Shown here: piece after piece, positions 23,821 to 31,425 of the stretch
Layout: each line of letters starts with the position of its first letter
Numbering within the stretch: position 1 is the stretch's first letter
Source: DASPWW01 sp963803425
GTDB taxonomy: Bacteria; Actinomycetota; Thermoleophilia; Solirubrobacterales; 70-9
Reading direction: 5' to 3'
NCBI GenBank assembly: GCA_963803425.1
Contig: CAWDMA010000001.1
Coordinates: forward strand, 1,488,001-1,552,000
DNA length: 64,000 bases
The notes under the pieces: generated by a model
What the model was told of the DNA's origin: nothing
Databases searched by the model: none
The model's input: only the letters and a program-made list of their open reading frames with translations
Program-made: the position numbers and the translations under genes

Positions 23821-24774
23821 ATGCGCCGCGTCGCCGCCCTGTGCTTCGACGGTGTGGTCGCCTTCGACCTGTCCGCCGCGTCGGCGTGCTTCGCGCTCGC
23901 GCACGACCCGGCCGGTCGCAGCCTGTACGAGTTCCGGGCCTGCTCCCCGCAGGGGCGGCGCGCCGCGGCGGCCGACGGGTTCAGCCTCACCGGGCTGGGC
24001 GGGCGCGAGCACCTGGACCGTGCCGACACGATCGTGGTGCCGGGCTATCGCGACATCCTCTCCCCTCCCCCGCGGACCGCGATCGAGGCGATCGTCGCCG
24101 CGCTCGGCCGCGGCGGGCGGGTTGTCTCGATCTGCACCGGCGCCTTCGCACTGGGGTACGCGGGCGCCCTGGACGGGCGGCGCGCGACCACGCACTGGGC
24201 GGCGGCGACCGAGCTCGCGCGCCGCTTTCCGCGCGCCGACGTCGACCCGGAGGCGCTGTACGTCGACGAGGGACAGGTGCTCACCTCGGCCGGCCTCAGC
24301 GCCGGAATCGACCTCTGCCTCCACATGATTCGGCGCGATCACGGCGAGCGGGTCGGAGCCTCCGTGGCCCGGGCGATGGTCGCGCCTCCCCACCGCGACG
24401 GCGGCCAGGCGCAGTTCATAGAGCGCCCGATGGCCGCCGGCCGGGAGTCGCTCTCGGGCGCGCTCCAGTGGGCGCTCGAGCACCTCGCCGAGCCGATCGA
24501 CGTCCCCGCGCTGGCTGCCCGCGCGGGGCTCACCCCGCGCACGTTCGCGCGCCGGTTCGTCGCGGAGACGGGGTCCACTCCACTCCAGTGGCTGATCGGA
24601 GCGCGGGTGCGCGAGGCCCGTCGCCTGCTCGAGACCACCGACTTCGACGTCGAGGAGGTCGCCGCCCGCTCCGGGCTCGGATCGGCGCCGTCGCTGCGCG
24701 CCCATTTCCGCCGCCACGTCGGGACCACCCCGACGGCATACCGGCGCACGTTCGGCGCTGGAAGAGCGGCGTAG
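23821..24774 (+). CDS. GlxA-family AraC-type transcriptional regulator
   Basis: A 317-residue regulator. The N-terminal DJ-1/PfpI-like domain (1-185) has IVVPGYRD, the CTGAFALGYAG elbow and TTHWAAATELA. The C-terminal AraC helix-turn-helix pair (about 215-312) has ALAARAGLTPRTFARRF and VAARSGLGSAPSLRAHFRRHVGTTP. It probably controls itself and the divergent DJ-1 gene through the inverted repeat overlapping its promoter. The ligand is unknown. Confidence 0.9.
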   Translation: MRRVAALCFDGVVAFDLSAASACFALAHDPAGRSLYEFRACSPQGRRAAAADGFSLTGLGGREHLDRADTIVVPGYRDILSPPPRTAIEAIVAALGRGGRVVSICTGAFALGYAGALDGRRATTHWAAATELARRFPRADVDPEALYVDEGQVLTSAGLSAGIDLCLHMIRRDHGERVGASVARAMVAPPHRDGGQAQFIERPMAAGRESLSGALQWALEHLAEPIDVPALAARAGLTPRTFARRFVAETGSTPLQWLIGARVREARRLLETTDFDVEEVAARSGLGSAPSLRAHFRRHVGTTPTAYRRTFGAGRAA

Positions 24775-24779
24775 GGTCG

Positions 24780-24789
24780 GTATAGGGTC
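24780..24789 (+). promoter_or_regulatory. GTATAGGGTC element upstream of cupin gene
   Basis: The 10-mer GTATAGGGTC, identical to one before the GlsB-like gene (47161-47170). TATAGG could serve as a -10 element, but a start from it would fall after the CTG codon at 24789. Confidence 0.35.
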
Positions 24790-25184
24790 TGCGCATCTCC
24801 AAGCACAGCCGCAAGAACCTTCGCGATGTCGAGGACGCGGCCGCCCGGCACGGGCTCTCGGATACCCAGGAGGCGCGCTTCCCGCGCGAGGAGCTCGACG
24901 CCGAATCCACCGGTCTTGCCTACCTGGTGCTGCTTCCCAACAAGCGGCAGCCGTTCGCACACCAGCACAACCAGGCCGAGGAGATCTACGTCGTGCTCTC
25001 CGGGAAGGGGAAGATGAAGCTCGATGACGAGGTGATCGACGTCGGGCCGATGGACGCGATCCGCGTCGCGCCGAACGTCACCCGAATGTTCGAGGCGGGC
25101 GACGAGGGCCTGGAGCTGCTCGTGTTCGGTACGCACCACGCCGGCGACGCCGAGATGGTGCAGGACTTCTGGGCGACGGCCTAG
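24789..25184 (+). CDS. Cupin-domain protein, apparent CTG start
   Basis: A 131-residue single-domain cupin. The metal-binding motif 1 is PFAHQHNQAEEIYVVLSGKG (two His, Glu), and motif 2 is in VAPNVTRMFEAG. The conserved-looking N-terminal part, (L/M)RISKHSRKNLRDVEDAAAR, lies upstream of every ATG, GTG or TTG: the frame has a TAG at 24783-24785 and then GGT CTG. CTG at 24789 is therefore the likely start; GTG at 24927 would remove 46 residues. The stop shares CTAG with dapL. Function is unknown. Confidence 0.75.
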   Translation: MRISKHSRKNLRDVEDAAARHGLSDTQEARFPREELDAESTGLAYLVLLPNKRQPFAHQHNQAEEIYVVLSGKGKMKLDDEVIDVGPMDAIRVAPNVTRMFEAGDEGLELLVFGTHHAGDAEMVQDFWATA

Positions 25185-26383
25185 CCGAGGTGCCCGCGCA
25201 TCCGCTCGACGGCTTCGGCGATCCGATCGTCGGGGGTCGTCAGCGAGATCCGGAAGAACCCCTCCCCGCTCGGCCCGTACAGCGAGCCCGGTGAGACGAC
25301 CACCGCCGCCTGCTCGAGGACAAGCTCCGAGAACGACACCGAGGTGTGGCCCTCGGGGACGGGCGCCCACACGTAGATCGTCCCCTTCGGCGGCTTCACC
25401 TCGACTCCGATCTCCCGGAGCGCGTCGACGACGAGGTCGCGGCGGCGCAAGTAGATCGCATTCATCTGCTCGATCGGCTCGCGCGGCCCGTCCAGCGCCG
25501 CGGCCCCGGCGAGCTGGACGGCCTCGAACAGCCCCGAGTCGACGTTCGTCTTCAGCCGCCAGTACGTCGCAATCGCGTCGGCGTTGCCGAGGATCGCGGC
25601 GCACCGCCACCCGGTCATGTTGAAGCCCTTGGATAGCGAGAACACCTCGACGCCGACCTCCTTCGCGCCGGGGGTGGCGAGGAAGCTGGGGGCCACGTAC
25701 CCGTCGAAGGTGGTCTCCGAGTAGGCGTTGTCGTGCACGACCAGGAACCGGTGCTCGCGGGCGAGCTCGACGACCCGCTCGAAGAACCCGTCCGGGACGA
25801 CGGCGCCGGTCGGGTTGTTCGGGTAGTTGATGAACATCAGCCGGGCGCGGTCGAGCGTGTTCTCCGCGCGCGGCTCGATCGCATCGAGGTCGGGGACGAA
25901 CCCGAGCTCGGGCTCGAGCGGGAGCAGCACGGTGTCGGCTCCGGCCAGGGTCGGGCCGCCGGTGTACACCGGGTATCCCGGGTCCGATGCGAGCGCGACA
26001 TCGCCCGGGTCACAGAACGCGAAGCACAGGTTGTAGATGCACTCCTTCGCGCCGATCGCGGGGACCACCTCGCTTTCGGCGTCGATCGCGACGCCGAAGC
26101 GACGCTCGTAGAAGCCGCTGAACGCGGTCCGGAGCTCCTCGCGACCGCGGTTGGTCGGGTACTGCTGATTGTCCGGATCCGCGACCGCGTCGCGCATCGC
26201 CTCGACGACGCCCTCGAAGGTGGGGCGGTCCGGGTCGCCGATCCCGAGGCTGATCACGTCGATGCCGGCGGCGCGCTTGTCCGCGACCCGGCGCTCCAGC
26301 TCGGCGAACATGTACGGCGGGATTGACTCCAGCCGTCGCGAGGGGTCCGTAGGCCCGCGGCGCTTCGTCTCCTGTGGTGCCAT
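25181..26383 (-). CDS. dapL: LL-diaminopimelate aminotransferase
   Basis: A 400-residue fold-type I PLP enzyme. It starts near ESIPPYMFAELERRV and has ISLGIGDPDRPTFEGVV, QQYPTNRGREELR, FINYPNNPTGA and the PLP lysine in SLSKGFNMTGWRCA, the pattern of DapL. DapL converts tetrahydrodipicolinate directly to LL-DAP, bypassing the succinylase/acetylase steps. dapF lies two genes upstream, and dapA and dapB are also in the window, so the route is complete here from aspartate semialdehyde to meso-DAP. Other class I aminotransferase activities cannot be fully excluded. Confidence 0.87.
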   Translation of the reverse strand: MAPQETKRRGPTDPSRRLESIPPYMFAELERRVADKRAAGIDVISLGIGDPDRPTFEGVVEAMRDAVADPDNQQYPTNRGREELRTAFSGFYERRFGVAIDAESEVVPAIGAKECIYNLCFAFCDPGDVALASDPGYPVYTGGPTLAGADTVLLPLEPELGFVPDLDAIEPRAENTLDRARLMFINYPNNPTGAVVPDGFFERVVELAREHRFLVVHDNAYSETTFDGYVAPSFLATPGAKEVGVEVFSLSKGFNMTGWRCAAILGNADAIATYWRLKTNVDSGLFEAVQLAGAAALDGPREPIEQMNAIYLRRRDLVVDALREIGVEVKPPKGTIYVWAPVPEGHTSVSFSELVLEQAAVVVSPGSLYGPSGEGFFRISLTTPDDRIAEAVERMRGHLG

Positions 26384-26419
26384 CGAGCGCGTAAGAGTAG
26401 GAGGCGCGGGCGGACGCCG

Positions 26420-27321
26420 CTACGCGGCCGGCGAAGCCCCCACCCGGGACGGCTCGTGGTCGCGGATGAACTTCTCGACGCCGGCGACGCCGATCTGCGG
26501 CTGCGCGTCGGGCTCGCCGTCGGGGCGCCGCATCGTCCCGGGCGGCATCAGCACCAGCCGGTCGACGCCGGCCGCCCCGAACGCGCGGACGGCCTCGGAG
26601 TCGTTCCGGCCGCGCGGCGTGACGCTGATCTCGAATCCGTCGGGCGGGCGGCCCGCCTCCACGAGCGCCTCGCGCACGCCGGCGATCTGCGCGACCGTCT
26701 GCTCCAAGTCGAGGAAGAACCCGTACCAGCCTGAGCGTGGCGGGCGGCGCGGCGGTGCGCCGCAGGGCTGTGCCCCCCGATCACCACCGGGAGCGGACGC
26801 TGCACGGGCCGCGGATGGGCGTCGACGCCGGCGAACGCGACGTGCTCGCCCGAATGCACCGGCGCCTCCGCCTCCCACAGCGCCCGCATCGCCGCCAGGT
26901 GCTCCTCCACTCGCCGGCCGCGGCCCTTCATCGGCACCCCCACGGCGCTCATCTCGGGCTCCAGGTAGCCGGCGGCCACGCCGAGGGTGAGCCGCCCCCC
27001 GCTGAGCGCGTCGAGGGTGGCGACCTGCTTCGCGAGCACGACCGGGTTTCGCTGCGGGAGGATCACGATGCCGGTCGCGAGCCGGATCCGCTCGGTGCGC
27101 GCCGCCAGGTATGCCAGCGCCACGAGCGAGTCGAAGATCGGGTCGAGCGGGTGCATCGGCGAGGGCGGCTGCCACGGCGAGGGCACGACGAGATGCTCGC
27201 CCAGCCACACCGAGTCGTACCCGAGCTCCTCGGCAAGCGTGGCGGCGCCCGACATCGCGTCCGGGCTCGCCAGCTCCCCCTGGTTCAGTCCGAACAGGCC
27301 CAGGGTCGGAGCGCCGCTCAA
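26420..27321 (-). pseudogene. LLM-class F420-type oxidoreductase, frameshifted
   Basis: The N-terminal part (27321 to about 26760) encodes a bacterial luciferase-like TIM barrel: ELGYDSVWLGEHLVVP, IRLATGIVILPQRNP, LDALSGGRLTLGVAAG and RPLPVVIGGHSPAAHRRAA. The matching C-terminal part, GWYGFFLDLEQTVAQIAGVREAL through VDRLVLMPPGTMRRPDG, is in another frame. The switch is near 26728-26740 (CGCCACGCTCAGGCTGG on the minus strand). Either a single indel inactivated the gene or the sequence has an error. The TTG start overlaps the dapF stop (TTGA), so it belongs to the dapF transcript. Confidence 0.8.
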
Positions 27322-28160
27322 TTCGCCTCCGCCAGCCTTCGGTCGAGCTCGGCCGACGTCTCCCCCGCGTACACGGGCTCCGCCGACCCGGTCAGGACGA
27401 CGTCGAGGTCCTCACCGACATCGACGGTGAGCCGGCCGCCGTCGAGCTCGACCGTGATCGGGCTGGCGGCCCCGCCGAGAACCGCCGCGACCGCGGCGCC
27501 CGAGGCCCCCGTCCCCGAGGACAGCGTCTCCCCCACCCCGCGCTCGAAGATCCGCGCCCGCACCTCGCTCCCGTGGGCGCGGGTGAAGGAGACATTCGTG
27601 CGCTGCGGGAACAGCTCGTTGGACTCGATCCCGGGGCCGACCGCCGCGAGGTCGAGCTCCTCGACCTCGTCGCCGACCTCGATCACGCACTGGGGGTTGC
27701 CGATCGAGACGTGCTGGAAGCTCCACTCCCGCCCGCCGGACGTGAGCGTGCCGCGGCCGTCCGCGCCCCCGGTGGGAAACGCGCCCGAGCCGGTCAGAGC
27801 CCTGCCGATCGCAATCGCGCAGTCGGTCGCGGAGATGATCCGGGGACGGATCTCACCCGCCGCGGTCAGGATCGTGAACTCGTCCTCGTCGGTCCACCCG
27901 GCACGGCGCAGGTACAACGCCGCCTCGCGGGCGCCGTTACCGGACAGCTCGGCCTCGGACCCGTCGGGGTTGAAGATCCGCAGCTCCGCGACATGGCCGG
28001 CGTCGCCTGGCTTGCCGAGCAGAAGGACGCCGTCAGAGCCGATCCCGAAGTGGGGCGCGCAGATCAGGCGCACCCGCTCCGGGGTTGGCTCCCACGCGAG
28101 CCGGTCGCGCTCGGCGATCACGTAGTCGTTGCCGAGTGCCTGCCATTTCTCGAACCGCAT
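27318..28160 (-). CDS. dapF: Diaminopimelate epimerase with Ser in place of both catalytic Cys
   Basis: A 280-residue DapF-fold protein that interconverts LL- and meso-DAP. It starts RFEKWQALGNDYVI and contains FGIGSDGVLLL, FNPDGSEAELSGNGAREAALYL, HVSIGNPQCVIEV and ERGVGETLSSGTGASGAAVAA. In well-studied DapF the proton-abstracting residues are two cysteines in CGNGxR and ACG(T/S)GA. Here both positions are serine, Ser73 and Ser215. Everything else in the two loops is conserved. The gene lies beside dapL, so the role is likely genuine, but the chemistry would differ. TAGGCT lies 8 bp upstream of the ATG. Confidence 0.88.
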   Translation of the reverse strand: MRFEKWQALGNDYVIAERDRLAWEPTPERVRLICAPHFGIGSDGVLLLGKPGDAGHVAELRIFNPDGSEAELSGNGAREAALYLRRAGWTDEDEFTILTAAGEIRPRIISATDCAIAIGRALTGSGAFPTGGADGRGTLTSGGREWSFQHVSIGNPQCVIEVGDEVEELDLAAVGPGIESNELFPQRTNVSFTRAHGSEVRARIFERGVGETLSSGTGASGAAVAAVLGGAASPITVELDGGRLTVDVGEDLDVVLTGSAEPVYAGETSAELDRRLAEAN

Positions 28161-28168
28161 CGCGGAGC

Positions 28169-28174
28169 AGCCTA
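28169..28174 (-). promoter_or_regulatory. Predicted -10 of dapF
   Basis: TAGGCT on the minus strand, eight bases before ATG 28160, in the 24-bp gap after miaA. Confidence 0.45.
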
Positions 28175-28184
28175 GCCGCCCCCC

Positions 28185-29072
28185 TCAACCGAGCGCGGCG
28201 GCGATCTCGGCGGCGACCTCGTCGTCGGAACGATCCGTGACGTCGATCGGGCGCACGCCCGGCATCTTCCGCATCCACGTGAGCTGGCGGCGCGCGTACC
28301 GGCGCTGCGCGAGCTTGATCGCCTCGACGTCGCCGGCGAGCAGCTGCTCGAACCCGATTGCGGAGCGGGCGGTGCGCGACGCCCCCGCCGCTTCCGCACG
28401 CCGGACCTCCTCGGCGGCGCCCGCGGCGACGATCGCGTCGACGCGGGCATCGATCCGCCGAGCCAGCTCCTCCCGCTCGATCACCAGCCCCGCAAGCAGC
28501 GTCGGATGGCGCAGCCTCGCCGTCCACAGCTCGCCGCCACCGGGCGGGGGCGGATCGAGCCCCGCCCGCTGCAGCTCGGTCGCCCGCGCGATCCGTTTCC
28601 GGTCCCGCGGATGGGCGGCGGACGCCGCCTCAGGCTCGAGCTCGGCGTGCAGCGCCTCGGGCCCCCGCCGCTCGATCTCCTGCTCGACCGCGGCACGGAT
28701 CCCCGGGTCCACGGGCGGGCGCAGCTCGATGTCGGATAGCGCCGCACGGAGGTACAGGCCGGTGCCGCCGACCACGATCGGCCGCCGCCCCTGCGCAAGC
28801 AGCTCGTCGATCTCGGCCCTCGCCAGCCCGGCGAACCGCCCGGCGCTGAACTCCTCCTCGAGTGGCGCGACGCCGACCAACCGATGCTCCAGCAGCTCAC
28901 GCTCCGTCGCGCTCGGCGCGCAGGTGAGGGTCTCCAGCCCCCGATAGACCTGCAGCGCATCGCAGCTCACGGCGACCGGGTCCTCACCACGCTCTCGGAG
29001 CCGCCCGGCGACGGCGATCGCGACCGCGGTCTTGCCGACCGCGGTCGGCCCGAACAGCGCCGCGACCTTCAG
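28185..29072 (-). CDS. miaA: tRNA dimethylallyltransferase
   Basis: A 295-residue enzyme that adds dimethylallyl to N6 of A37 in UNN-reading tRNAs, the substrate of MiaB. It begins LKVAALFGPTAVGKTAVAI (P-loop), then VSCDALQVYRGL, IVVGGTGLYLRAAL, and RYARRQLTWMRKMP. No ATG, GTG or TTG exists upstream of the P-loop in frame. CTG at 29072 overlaps the miaB TGA as CTGA, the same geometry as the ATGA/GTGA/TTGA junctions elsewhere, so CTG is the likely start. Confidence 0.92.
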   Translation of the reverse strand: MKVAALFGPTAVGKTAVAIAVAGRLRERGEDPVAVSCDALQVYRGLETLTCAPSATERELLEHRLVGVAPLEEEFSAGRFAGLARAEIDELLAQGRRPIVVGGTGLYLRAALSDIELRPPVDPGIRAAVEQEIERRGPEALHAELEPEAASAAHPRDRKRIARATELQRAGLDPPPPGGGELWTARLRHPTLLAGLVIEREELARRIDARVDAIVAAGAAEEVRRAEAAGASRTARSAIGFEQLLAGDVEAIKLAQRRYARRQLTWMRKMPGVRPIDVTDRSDDEVAAEIAAALG

Positions 29073-30393
29073 CGCGCCGCGGGGACGCGGCTGGCGAGCC
29101 GCTCGGCGCCGGTAAGCGTGGTCGAGGTGGCGCCGGTGATCTCCACGTCGACCAGCTCGCCCGGGGTCGCCGTCCCCTCGAAGTTGACTGTCTTGTTGTG
29201 GCGGATCCGCCCTCGCAGCCGGGTCGGATCGGTGCGGCTCGGCCCCTCGACGAGAACCTCCATCGTCCGCCCCACGAATCGCTCCCCGCGCTCCCGGGCG
29301 CGGCGCTGGACGACCTCGACCAGCCGCTGCATGCGCTCCACCTTGACCGGATGCGGGACCGGATCCGGGTGCTCGGCCGCCGCCGTCCCCCGGCGCGGCG
29401 AGAACACGAAGGTGAAGGCCCCGTCGTATCCGACCTCCTCCGCGACCTCGAGCGTCTGCTCGAAGTCCCGGGCGGTCTCGCCGGGGAACCCGACGATGAT
29501 GTCGGTTGTGAGCGCGGCGTCGGGAACGTGCTCGCGGATCCGCGCCACCCGGTCCATGTAGCGGTCGCGGTCGTAGGTCCGCTTCATCGCCTTCAGGATC
29601 CGGCTGGAACCCGACTGCAGGGGAAGGTGGATGTGCTCGCACACCGCGTCCAGCTCGGTGTGGGCGCGGATCACGTCCTCGCGCATGTCCTTCGGGTGGG
29701 GGCTGGTGTATCGGATCCGCTCGATGCCCTCGACCGCATCGACCTGTGCGAGCAGCTCCGAGAACCGCGTCGGCGGAGCTCGCGGCCGTAGCTGTTCACG
29801 TTCTGGCCCAGCAGCGTCACCTCGCTGACGCCGTCCGCGGCCAGCGCCGACACCTCGTCGACGATCTCGTCCGGGGTCCGGCTCACCTCCCGCCCCCGCG
29901 TCGAGGGGACGATGCAGTACGCGCACACGCAGTTGCACCCCTGCGAGATCTGCACCCAGGCCTGGAACTCACGCTCGCGCTTCGACGGGAGATGCCCGGA
30001 GACGTCCTCGAACTCGAAGAACCCCTGGGCGGTGAGCGAGTCCGCGGTCAGGAACTCGGCGAGGCGGTGGATCTGTCCGGGACCGAATGCGACGTCGACG
30101 AACGGAAACCGCTGGAACACCTCGTCCTTCACCGACTGGGCCCAGCACCCCCCGACCCCGACGACGCGGTCGGGCCGCTCGCCCTTCAGCCGCTTCGCCT
30201 CGCCGAGGTGCGCGATGAACCGGTTGTCGGCCGACTCGCGGATCGAGCAGGTGTTGAACAGGATCAGGTCGGCATCGGCGCGCTCGGCGCACTCCTCGTA
30301 GCCGAGCGAGTCGAGCATCCCCTTCATCCGCTCGGAGTCGTGCTCGTTCATCTGGCACCCGAAGGTGGTCACGTGGTAACTGCCGCGACCCAT
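29069..30393 (-). pseudogene. miaB: tRNA-2-methylthio-N6-dimethylallyladenosine synthase, apparent frameshift
   Basis: A radical-SAM methylthiotransferase in two frames. The first frame (30393 to about 29790) has the three N-terminal cluster cysteines (TFGCQMNE, FNTCSIRE, VGGCWAQ) and the radical SAM motif CNCVCAYC, ending NVNSYGREL. The second frame resumes at PPTRFSELL and runs through IRYTSPHPKDM, LPLQSGSS, IVGFPGET and the TRAM domain to 29069. The shift is at about 29775-29786, where one base seems to be missing. Because all domains are otherwise intact, a sequence error is as likely as true inactivation. TACCCT lies 7 bp before ATG 30393. Confidence 0.88.
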
Positions 30394-30400
30394 GTCGCAG

Positions 30401-30406
30401 AGGGTA
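30401..30406 (-). promoter_or_regulatory. Predicted -10 for leaderless miaB-miaA mRNA
   Basis: TACCCT on the minus strand, seven bases, then ATG at 30393. Confidence 0.5.
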
Positions 30407-30479
30407 TCTTGGGACTCCTGCGCCTCGTCCGGAGCGAGCATCGAGCCAGCCCGATCGAGGACATGTGGCTGCCCCTCAG

Positions 30480-30878
30480 ATGAGCGCGATCACCGACCTC
30501 TTCGCCGGCATCCCGGTGTCCGATCTCGACGCCGGCATCGATTGGTACACACGGCTCTTCGGGCGACCCCCAGACGGTCGCGTCGGGGAGGAGGTGCTGT
30601 GGGAGATCGACGAGCACGCGTGGGTCTTCATTGAGCCGAACCCGGTGCAGGCGGGCGCGGGCCGGATCACCCTCTCGGTCGCCCGGCTCGATGCGATCCT
30701 CCGGCGCCTCGCTGCCGACGGCATCGAGCATGAAGGGATCGAGACCTACTCGAACGGCGTTCGCCACGTGAAGATGATCCCCGATCCGGACGGCAACGCG
30801 GTCGCGATCGCCGAGCCGCCCGACGCCGCGAGCGCGTTTCCACGATCGGCTGGGACCGCGGATTCGGCACAGCTTTGA
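30480..30878 (+). CDS. VOC/glyoxalase-like protein
   Basis: A 132-residue vicinal-oxygen-chelate fold protein (AGIPVSDLDAGIDWYTRLFGRPP ... HVKMIPDPDGNAVAIAEPP). One beta-alpha-beta-beta-beta pair is clear at each end. Metal ligands are only partly conserved, so it may bind rather than convert a small molecule. ATG at 30480 gives the family start MSAITDLFAGIPV; GTG 30465 is an alternative. It is first in a plus-strand block inserted in a minus-strand region. Confidence 0.75.
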   Translation: MSAITDLFAGIPVSDLDAGIDWYTRLFGRPPDGRVGEEVLWEIDEHAWVFIEPNPVQAGAGRITLSVARLDAILRRLAADGIEHEGIETYSNGVRHVKMIPDPDGNAVAIAEPPDAASAFPRSAGTADSAQL

Positions 30879-30914
30879 TCCGCTTCGGTGCCAGCCCCGC
30901 CAGGAGGGATGGAG

Positions 30915-31298
30915 ATGGAGAATGACCAGCGCAAGCTCGACGCACTGAAACGGGTGCTAGAGGCGTTCAACCGACACGACCTCGACGCGATCATGTCCCA
31001 GTTCGCGGACGACTGCCTCTTCGAGTCCCCGCGCGGGCCGGAACCCTGTGGCAGGCGTTTCGTCGGCAAGGACGAAGTGCGCCGAGGGCTTGCGGCGCGC
31101 TTCGAAGGCATTCCGGACGTCCATTACGGAGACGACGACCACTTCGCTTGCGGCAATCGCGGCGTTTCGGAGTGGACGATCAGCGGAACGACGGTTGCGG
31201 GTGAGCGAATCGAAGTCCGCGGCTGCGACCTTTGGACTTTCGGAGACGACGGCAGGCTCGCACGCAAGGATTCGTACTGGAAGATCCGTGAATCGTGA
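30915..31298 (+). CDS. SnoaL-like (NTF2 fold) protein
   Basis: A 127-residue NTF2-fold protein: LKRVLEAFNRHDLDAIMSQFADDCLFESPRGP, GKDEVRRGLAARFEGIPDVHY and GCDLWTFGDDGRLARKDSYWKI. Three ATGs are near; ATG 30915 is 7 nt from AGGAGG (30902-30907) while ATG 30909 is only 1 nt away, so 30915 is chosen. Codon third positions use more A/T than neighbouring minus-strand genes. Substrate is unknown. Confidence 0.78.
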   Translation: MENDQRKLDALKRVLEAFNRHDLDAIMSQFADDCLFESPRGPEPCGRRFVGKDEVRRGLAARFEGIPDVHYGDDDHFACGNRGVSEWTISGTTVAGERIEVRGCDLWTFGDDGRLARKDSYWKIRES

Positions 31299-31425
31299 CG
31301 CCGGTCAGCCCGCTCTCGCGAATTGCGACAGCGACTAACGTCGGCGAAGGCGCTCGCAGCTCGTCCACAGCGGGCACCCGGCAGCGCCGAGCTGGCAGAG
31401 CGGGTACTCCTACAGTTCGGGGTCC

